A stretch of 19,602 nucleotides of DNA. Source: JANPII01 sp031424915 (GTDB lineage Bacteria > Pseudomonadota > Alphaproteobacteria > Rickettsiales > Midichloriaceae). The stretch covers positions 1 to 19,602 of the forward strand of contig JANPII010000115.1 of NCBI GenBank assembly GCA_031424915.1, given 5' to 3'. Positions within the stretch are counted from its first letter, which is position 1; every line of letters starts with the position of its first letter. The translations under genes and the position numbers were made by a program. Shown piece by piece: positions 14,088 through 19,602 of this stretch. The notes under the pieces were generated by a model. It did not search any database, had not been told where the DNA came from, and saw nothing but the letters and a program-made list of their open reading frames with translations.

Positions 14088-15356
14088 ATGGATATAAAAT
14101 TTATACGAGAAAGCCCTGAGCAATTTGATAACGGCTTAATTGCACGTGGCATGAAGCCACAGTCTGCTTCTATTATAGCTATAGACATAGAGCTACTTCA
14201 ACAGCAGCAAAAACTGCAGGAACTCCAGGCCAGGCGCAATGAAATAGCTAGGCAAGTCGGCCAGTTAAAGTCACGCGGCGAGGATAGCACACATATAGTG
14301 GCAGAAGCAGAGCAATTAAAATCTGCTATACCTAGCATTGAGGCGCGTACTCTAGAGCTACAGGAACAACTACATAATATCTTGGCATTAATACCCAACC
14401 ATCCAGCACAAGATGTGCCACGAGGGAAAGATGCTGACAGCAATGTAGAAGTTCGCAATTACGGCAAGCCTCCTGTATTTAATTTCACTCCAAAGCACCA
14501 TTATGAGCTTGGTGAGCAACTAGGCCAAATGGACTTTAAAACCGCTGCTGCTATGTCTGGCTCGCGCTTTGTTATTCTAAAAAAAGACTTAGCGCGCCTA
14601 GAGCGGGCGTTAGCTAATTTTATGCTAGATATTCATACCAATGAATTTGGCTATACCGAAATTTCACCTCCTACCCTAGTTAAGGACGAAGCTATGTTTG
14701 GTGTGGGGCAACTACCTAAATTTGATGAAGAGTCATTCCGGACACGTGAAGGCCTGCGCCTCATACCAACTAGCGAAGTGTCTCTAACAAATATGGTGGC
14801 AAATACCATAATCCCAGAATTAGAGCTGCCTTTGCGTTTCACTGCCTACACCCCCTGCTATCGCTCAGAAGCAGGAAGCGCAGGTCAAGATACTAGAGGC
14901 ATGATCCGCTTACACCAATTCCATAAAGTAGAGATGGTAAGTATTACTCGTCCACATGACTCAGTTGAAGAACATGAGAGGATGACCTCTTGTGCTGAAG
15001 AAATATTAAACAGATTAGAGTTACCCTATAGAGTGATGGCACTTTGTACAGGGGATCTAGGCTTTGCTGCAGCTAAAACATATGACATAGAAGTATGGTT
15101 ACCAGCACAACAGCGTTATAGAGAGATATCAAGCTGCTCTAATTGCACTGACTTCCAAGCCCGAAGGCTGAAGGCACGCTATAAAGACTATACTTCACAA
15201 AAAAATTATTTTGTTCATACTCTAAATGGCTCTGGCTTGCCTATAGGCCGTACAATAGTTGCCATCATGGAAAACTATCAAAATGCTGACGGGAGTATTG
15301 CAATTCCCGATAACTTACAGCAATATATGGGAGGTAAGAAATTTATAAATTTGTAA
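14088..15356 (+). CDS. serS: Seryl-tRNA synthetase
   Basis: SerS charges tRNA-Ser in the cytoplasm. The 422-aa protein has the N-terminal coiled-coil arm (about residues 30-105, rich in Gln, Glu and Leu) that grips the long variable arm of tRNA-Ser. The class II core follows: motif 1 around EISPPTLV, motif 2 YRSEAGSAGQDTRGM with RLHQFHKVEM, and motif 3 LNGSGLPIGRTIVAIMENYQ. The zinc-free bacterial form is typical. Shine-Dalgarno AGGAA lies just upstream. The next gene begins one base after its stop. Confidence 0.97.
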   Translation: MDIKFIRESPEQFDNGLIARGMKPQSASIIAIDIELLQQQQKLQELQARRNEIARQVGQLKSRGEDSTHIVAEAEQLKSAIPSIEARTLELQEQLHNILALIPNHPAQDVPRGKDADSNVEVRNYGKPPVFNFTPKHHYELGEQLGQMDFKTAAAMSGSRFVILKKDLARLERALANFMLDIHTNEFGYTEISPPTLVKDEAMFGVGQLPKFDEESFRTREGLRLIPTSEVSLTNMVANTIIPELELPLRFTAYTPCYRSEAGSAGQDTRGMIRLHQFHKVEMVSITRPHDSVEEHERMTSCAEEILNRLELPYRVMALCTGDLGFAAAKTYDIEVWLPAQQRYREISSCSNCTDFQARRLKARYKDYTSQKNYFVHTLNGSGLPIGRTIVAIMENYQNADGSIAIPDNLQQYMGGKKFINL

Positions 15357-15357
15357 T

Positions 15358-15969
15358 ATGGCAACACAAGAAGTAACTGAGCCGCTAGATCATGGTATTG
15401 TAGATAAACAAGTTACAGAAGATCCTCTAGTAGACGTGGAATACGCCACAGCTCATCGCAGAATGCTAGGAGCGTTAGTAGATATTACTATACTTTCTCT
15501 AATACTGATGCCCTGCAGTCTACTCCTAGACGCTTTGATGTTTGGCCACAGAAATTTTGCATATCTTGTAGCAGAATATCAAAAGATGAATCCCACTCCA
15601 GATAACAAGATGGATCTTATCTCCTTGATTAATTATCTAAGTGCCGAAGGGTACATTCTTAAATATCTGCTGTGTCAGAGTATAACTATACTTATTATAG
15701 CCCTCTATGCTGTGGGATTTTGGGTAAAGCGCGGGGCCACACCAGGCAAGATGCTGACAAGGTGCGTTATTGTAGATGCAACATCAGGGCAGCCTATCGG
15801 CTTAAGACAGGGAATAATGCGTTACTTTGGGTATATTATATCTACCTTAGTGGCATGCATGGGCTTTATTATCATGCATTTCACTCCTCGCAATCGCGCG
15901 CTGCATGATTATATAGCCCATACTGTAGTAATTATAAAACGAGGCGGAGCAAAAAATGGCAGGGTTTAA
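15358..15969 (+). CDS. RDD-family inner-membrane protein
   Basis: A 203-aa protein with a hydrophilic N-terminus of about 32 residues, then the RDD-domain features: RRMLGALVD entering the first transmembrane helix (~38-60), a loop, a second helix (~100-122), GATPGKMLTRCVIVDA after it, and a third helix (~150-172) before a basic tail. RDD proteins are poorly understood; some have been linked to ion or solute transport. The start ATG lies one base after the serS stop and the end overlaps the next gene by 14 bp, so it is coupled to the permease that follows. Confidence 0.85.
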   Translation: MATQEVTEPLDHGIVDKQVTEDPLVDVEYATAHRRMLGALVDITILSLILMPCSLLLDALMFGHRNFAYLVAEYQKMNPTPDNKMDLISLINYLSAEGYILKYLLCQSITILIIALYAVGFWVKRGATPGKMLTRCVIVDATSGQPIGLRQGIMRYFGYIISTLVACMGFIIMHFTPRNRALHDYIAHTVVIIKRGGAKNGRV

Positions 15970-16756
15970 AACTCATAGTATAATTGTAAAATACACTGTT
16001 CTAACCGCATGTCGTGACTGGCTATTTTGGGCAGTTATAATCTTGCTAGCTACTACTGTGGGGCTCTCTATGTTTTTAGGCAGTACTAGCTTAGTAGAAC
16101 AGGGCCAAACAGCTGTAGCATGTGCAGCAGCAGCCGGTCGCCTAATTGCTGCAAGTGGCATGATCCTATTCATTTGTTTCCAAGTACAGCGTGCTATGGA
16201 GAGTAAAGAGATTGAGTTGTTGCTCTCACGCCCTCTTTCCCGACCGCAGTTCGTACTAGCATACTTTGGTGGCTTTGCAATTCTTGCAGCCTTTATAGTA
16301 GCTGCAACCTGCTTCTTTGTTCTAACGGCCCAATTGTTGCACTATGAAAAGATTTCCTGGGGCTGGCTAATAGCTTGGGGAGCAAGCTTATATGTAGAAA
16401 CCTTAACTATTTCCGCTTTTGCTCTGTTTATTGCTTTACTAACTCGTAGTGCCGTTTTTGCAACCATGACAGTCTTTGCCTTTTACTTCTTGGCCCGGCT
16501 TATTGGCTTCTTTCTTTTTATGGCTAAAGGTCACGTATTAATATCAAAAACCCCAATATTTATGAAAGTTGCAGGGGTGATTATTAAGAGCGTAAGCATA
16601 GTATTGCCGCGTTTTGATATGTTGACACAAAGCGAATGGCTAATATACGGAGTACGGGACCTGCAGGGCACTATGTGGTGTATAGCAGCAGCAATATTAT
16701 ACATACCTTTTATATTAGCTATGACAGTATTTGATCTAAAGCGTAAGCAATTTTAA
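15956..16756 (+). CDS. ABC-2-type transporter permease
   Basis: A 266-aa integral membrane protein with about six transmembrane helices (near 22-42, 60-78, 102-128, 137-163, 168-192 and 235-258). The stretch AMESKEIELLLSRPLSRPQF, an amphipathic coupling-helix-like segment between helices 2 and 3, is typical of NosY-like ABC-2 permeases. No ATP-binding subunit is encoded nearby, so the ATPase must lie elsewhere. The substrate is unknown. It overlaps the RDD gene by 14 bp and is followed after 15 bp by a membrane-anchored protein, which may be its partner. Confidence 0.8.
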   Translation: MAGFKTHSIIVKYTVLTACRDWLFWAVIILLATTVGLSMFLGSTSLVEQGQTAVACAAAAGRLIAASGMILFICFQVQRAMESKEIELLLSRPLSRPQFVLAYFGGFAILAAFIVAATCFFVLTAQLLHYEKISWGWLIAWGASLYVETLTISAFALFIALLTRSAVFATMTVFAFYFLARLIGFFLFMAKGHVLISKTPIFMKVAGVIIKSVSIVLPRFDMLTQSEWLIYGVRDLQGTMWCIAAAILYIPFILAMTVFDLKRKQF

Positions 16757-16771
16757 AGAAAAGGTTTTATT

Positions 16772-17521
16772 ATGGCGGTTATGGAGCGCTCAAGCGTATG
16801 GGTTATTGGGTTATTAGTAATGCAAGTTGCGGTGTGGTCTCAAACCAATCAATACCTGCCGCGATTAGGCTTACTAGATCAAGTACCTTCAAGTGTTGAG
16901 GCAAAACTTTCCAGTATAGGTGATGATCAGCTTTATTTCCGCATTGCTGCAATTCAGCTGCAGAATGCGGGAGACTCTTTCGGCCGCTTTACAGCACTGC
17001 GCGACTATAACTATGAGCTACTTAGAGATTGGATGATGTTTATGGATGACTTTGATTCTCAGTCTAATTTTTTGCCAGCTATAAGTAGCTATTATTATAG
17101 TAATACTCAGCGCCCTGCGGATAATCAATATATTATCGAATATTTAGAAAAAAGGTACGACCAAAGCCCTGTAGAAAATTGGTGGTGGCTAGCTCAAGCA
17201 GTACATCTTGCTTTAAATAAAATGGAAGATCGGCCCTTAGCCCTGCGCTTGGCATATAAGCTAGCAGCAACTCCGTACGAAAAAATGCCACGTTGGGCCC
17301 AGCAAATGCCAATTTTCGTTCTAGAAAAAATGGGTGAGCGAGAGCAGGCTTTAGCTATAGTCAAAGATCTAGCCAACAAATATAATAATTATTCGCAAGG
17401 CGAGATTAATTTCATGAATTACTTCATTCAAGAACGCTTAGGATATCTTAAAGAAGAAATTAAGAAGAAACCTAAATATGCTACTGATGATATTTTTGCT
17501 GCACCCTATATGGATGAGTAG
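16772..17521 (+). CDS. Membrane-anchored protein with TPR-like helical repeats
   Basis: A 249-aa protein with an N-terminal hydrophobic segment (about residues 8-22) that could be a signal anchor; there is no lipobox cysteine. The rest is soluble and alpha-helical. The stretch from about residue 110 to 215 has TPR-like spacing, for example WWWLAQAVHLALNKMEDRPLA and VLEKMGEREQALAIVKDLA. The name is by form only. It shares the reading direction and short spacing of the permease gene, suggesting a joint envelope role. Function unknown. Confidence 0.65.
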   Translation: MAVMERSSVWVIGLLVMQVAVWSQTNQYLPRLGLLDQVPSSVEAKLSSIGDDQLYFRIAAIQLQNAGDSFGRFTALRDYNYELLRDWMMFMDDFDSQSNFLPAISSYYYSNTQRPADNQYIIEYLEKRYDQSPVENWWWLAQAVHLALNKMEDRPLALRLAYKLAATPYEKMPRWAQQMPIFVLEKMGEREQALAIVKDLANKYNNYSQGEINFMNYFIQERLGYLKEEIKKKPKYATDDIFAAPYMDE

Positions 17522-17540
17522 CCTATTATAGATTATGTAC

Positions 17541-17570
17541 TTGACGTAATCTATGCCACTGTGCTATCAG
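17541..17570 (+). promoter_or_regulatory. Promoter for the rimB-rimK fusion gene
   Basis: TTGACG (17541-17546, 5 of 6), 18 bp, TATCAG (17565-17570), with TGC before the -10. The layout and the word CTGTGCTA are shared with the secB promoter. It lies about 35 bp before the ATG at 17605. Confidence 0.45.
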
Positions 17571-17604
17571 CAAACATACAATTATAAGAAGAGACATATA
17601 TATA

Positions 17605-18999
17605 ATGAGTGATAAATTTGTAATTGGCCGCGAAGAGTGGGTAGAACTACCGGAACTTGATCTACCTGCAACCAAAGCTAAAGTTGATTCAGGCGCTAAA
17701 ACTTCAGCCTTACATGCTTTTAATATACACATATATAAGGAAGGAACGGAGGAATGGGTAAGATTTGACATCCATCCGCTGCAACATAACCGCCAAATTA
17801 TGCGCACCTGCACGGCAAAGTTAGTCGATCACCGCACGGTTAAGAGCTCAAATGGCGAGATTGAAAGGCGCATGGTAATTATAACCCCAGTAAAGTTAGG
17901 GGAGCATGTTTGGGATATTGAGATTACCTTAACTAACCGTGACTTCATGGGCTATCGTATGCTGCTGGGACGTGAAGCTATGCAGGGACGTCTACTGGTT
18001 GATCCAGATGCTACTTTCACTGCTCGTCATTTAACAGATTTTGATGCTATGCAATTCTATAATCAGAAGCTAGAGGGAGACAAGGCTTTGAATATCGTTG
18101 TTTTGGCATCAGATCCTAATTTATATTCTAACCATCGCTTGATGCAGGCAGGAACCATGCGCGGACATAATATGATATTCATCAATGTCCGCAACTGTTA
18201 TATGAATATCAGCCATGGTAGACCTGAGATATATTATAGAGGTGGTGAGAGGCTGGAAAAAATTGATGCCGTTATTCCACGCTTGCGGCCCTCCGTAACC
18301 TTTTATGGTTGCGCGCTTACTCGGCAGTTCCAAGCTATAGGTGCCTTCTGCCTCAATGAAGCAGGAGGAATAACCAAATCACGAGATAAGCTATTGTCAA
18401 TGCAGGCTCTAGCTAGCCGTGGTATAAATATGCCAATTACTGGCTTTGCTAACTCTCCAGAAGATACTAAGCACGTTATTAAGATGGTAGGAGGAGCCCC
18501 CCTAGTGGTTAAGCTTTTAGAAGGAACTCAAGGCATGGGAGTGGTTCTTGCTGAAACTAACAAGGCTGCAGAAAGCGTAATCAATGCTTTTAAAAGCCTT
18601 AAGGCTAACATTCTAGTGCAGGAATTTATTAAGGAGTCTAAAGGTAAGGACATACGCTGCTTTGTTATTGATGGCAAAGTAGTAGGAGCTATGGAACGTA
18701 GTGCTGCAGATGATGAATTCCGTGCAAATTTGCATTTAGGAGGTACTTCTAAGCCCATTAAACTTGGACGTGAAGAAAAGCGCATGGCACTTGCTGCAAC
18801 AGATGTCCTTGGTTTGAAAGTAGCTGGAGTAGATATTATAATTTCTTCTGAAGGGCCGAAAATTTTAGAAGTTAATTCCTCCCCTGGCCTTGAAGGGATA
18901 GAACATACTACCGGCAAAGATATTGCGGGAATGATGATTGAATGTATTGAGCACCATATTTTTGGAAAGAAAAAAGGAAATGGAAAAGTTATTCAATAA
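17605..18999 (+). CDS. rimK: RimB-RimK fusion: retropepsin-like domain plus ATP-grasp glutamate ligase
   Basis: The 464-aa protein joins two domains. Residues ~4-150 form a RimB-like (so-called ATP-dependent zinc protease, PF05618) domain with the catalytic aspartate D28 in AKVDSGAKTSALHA and the later LLGREAMQGRLLVDP. Residues ~158-455 form a RimK-like ATP-grasp ligase: the N-terminal substrate region, then KLLEGTQGMGVVLA, LVQEFIKESKGKDIRCFV and the metal-binding E422 and N424 in LEVNSSPGLEG. In E. coli RimK adds glutamates to ribosomal protein S6; in Pseudomonas rimB and rimK are neighbouring genes that tune ribosomes. Here both sit in one chain, so addition and trimming of a poly-glutamate tail might be linked. 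Substrate is inferred. It is convergent with the IHF gene only 29 bp away. Confidence 0.9.
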   Translation: MSDKFVIGREEWVELPELDLPATKAKVDSGAKTSALHAFNIHIYKEGTEEWVRFDIHPLQHNRQIMRTCTAKLVDHRTVKSSNGEIERRMVIITPVKLGEHVWDIEITLTNRDFMGYRMLLGREAMQGRLLVDPDATFTARHLTDFDAMQFYNQKLEGDKALNIVVLASDPNLYSNHRLMQAGTMRGHNMIFINVRNCYMNISHGRPEIYYRGGERLEKIDAVIPRLRPSVTFYGCALTRQFQAIGAFCLNEAGGITKSRDKLLSMQALASRGINMPITGFANSPEDTKHVIKMVGGAPLVVKLLEGTQGMGVVLAETNKAAESVINAFKSLKANILVQEFIKESKGKDIRCFVIDGKVVGAMERSAADDEFRANLHLGGTSKPIKLGREEKRMALAATDVLGLKVAGVDIIISSEGPKILEVNSSPGLEGIEHTTGKDIAGMMIECIEHHIFGKKKGNGKVIQ

Positions 19000-19028
19000 G
19001 CGATCATATGTGAGCATATTAATATTTA

Positions 19029-19370
19029 TTAGTCCTCTTCAGCCATTATATAATTTACATTTTCGTTAATACGACGTTTCAAACTCGGGGCAATTTTGAA
19101 ACGAACTACTCTTCGTTCTGGTATCACTGCACTAGCCATAGTCTTAGGATTTCGCCCTACCCTCGCCTCTTTCTTACAATTATGAAAACTTCCAAACAAA
19201 CGTATTTGTACTTCTCTTTCTTGCATAATAGCCTGAACCATCAATTCTATAATTTGATCCACCAAAGCTGCTGCACTATGACCATTTAATCCAATTTCTC
19301 GTTTTATTACTCCGGACAAATGTTCGCGTGTCACAGTTTTACGCTCTAAACTTATATAGTTTTCCTTCAT
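19029..19370 (-). CDS. ihfA: Integration host factor alpha subunit-like DNA-binding protein
   Basis: IHF bends DNA and helps organise the nucleoid, replication and recombination. The 113-aa protein has the HU/IHF fold: TVTREHLS at the N-terminal helix, EVQIRLFGSF before the beta arms, the signature RVGRNPKT at the arm base, and VVRFKIAPSLKRRIN at the end. The TVTREHLS start and GSF favour IHF alpha over HU. An N-terminal extension of about 12 residues and a C-terminal tail make it slightly long. The start is secure: AGGAGGG lies just before the ATG. The usual Pro at the arm tip seems shifted to VIPERR. Confidence 0.88.
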   Translation of the reverse strand: MKENYISLERKTVTREHLSGVIKREIGLNGHSAAALVDQIIELMVQAIMQEREVQIRLFGSFHNCKKEARVGRNPKTMASAVIPERRVVRFKIAPSLKRRINENVNYIMAEED

Positions 19371-19602
19371 GTTCCCTCCTGAAACATCGTATTTTCTAGT
19401 ATACTAATACTTACCAAGCTCGGCTGATTTCTCCCGAGTACAAGGAATAAGGGCCAACTTTAAAGCACCCTCTCTTAAGAACCAACTTTATACATTTCCT
19501 AAGCATCTTTTACATTGATTTACTTCATAGCAAGTTACTAGCGTTATAGCGCTGCTAAGATAGTACGCTAGAATTAAGACCTTGCTTATCATGCCTTCTC
19601 AT
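19371..19602. other. Non-coding region upstream of ihfA
   Basis: No gene is seen. It must hold the ihfA promoter on the minus strand; TATACT-like words near 19400 are possible -10 elements but no matching -35 is convincing. Small inverted repeats are CTCGG (19419-19423) / CCGAG (19434-19438) and a CTAGCG/CGCTAG pair around 19537-19572. ATTTCCTAA near 19495 is a fragment of the repeat at 8141. Confidence 0.4.

Noticed and set aside
15672..15908. 78-codon plus-strand ORF
   Set aside because: Sits in another frame inside the RDD gene, which has clear membrane and family features.
1..19602. CRISPR array or insertion sequence
   Set aside because: No regularly spaced direct repeats and no transposase-like protein were seen.

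Overview
The window is AT-rich, densely coded DNA that looks like a member of the Rickettsiales (Alphaproteobacteria). The pointers are a Rickettsia/Thermus-type isocitrate dehydrogenase, an alphaproteobacterial-type IHF alpha subunit, SecB, a stand-alone FliQ of a flagellar export gate, and roughly 100-bp palindromic repeats in the intergenic gaps. FliQ would fit a lineage that keeps flagellar genes, such as Midichloriaceae or relatives, but this is inference; no rRNA or other decisive marker is present.

Region 1 (1-5171, + strand) is a tight operon trpD(5' end cut)-trpC-trpF-trpB-trpA-prs. Every junction overlaps by 4 to 20 bp. It encodes all steps from anthranilate plus PRPP to tryptophan, and its last gene makes PRPP, the co-substrate of TrpD. 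Rickettsiales usually lack tryptophan synthesis. The trpDCFBA...prsA order recalls the kynurenine-salvage operon of Chlamydia caviae, but no kynU lies between trpA and prs here. Whether kynU or trpEG lies upstream cannot be seen.

Region 2 (5172-8515) holds a gap with a dispersed 'cgtcattgcgag'-type repeat, a tRNA-Ser(GCT) gene on the minus strand with a good promoter, an unusually long (731 aa) isocitrate dehydrogenase, its probable terminator, and a 530-bp gap with short inverted repeats.

Region 3 (8516-10328) is a rhodanese gene directly joined to a full-length dnaA. No DnaA-box cluster is visible, so oriC is probably elsewhere.

Region 4 (10329-12812) is a lineage-specific, coiled-coil, effector-like gene with a promoter. 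A run of eight A breaks it into a 125-aa ORF and a downstream ORF with no proper start. Removing one A gives a continuous protein of about 744 aa with two C-terminal hydrophobic segments.

Region 5 (12813-17521) begins with a gap carrying two nested palindromic elements, one apparently in the secB leader. Then follows a compact + strand cluster: secB, fliQ, serS, an RDD membrane protein, an ABC-2-type permease and a membrane-anchored repeat-like protein.

Region 6 (17522-19602) is a fused RimB (retropepsin-like)-RimK (ATP-grasp ligase) gene with its own promoter, convergent with an IHF alpha gene on the minus strand, then about 230 bp of upstream non-coding DNA.
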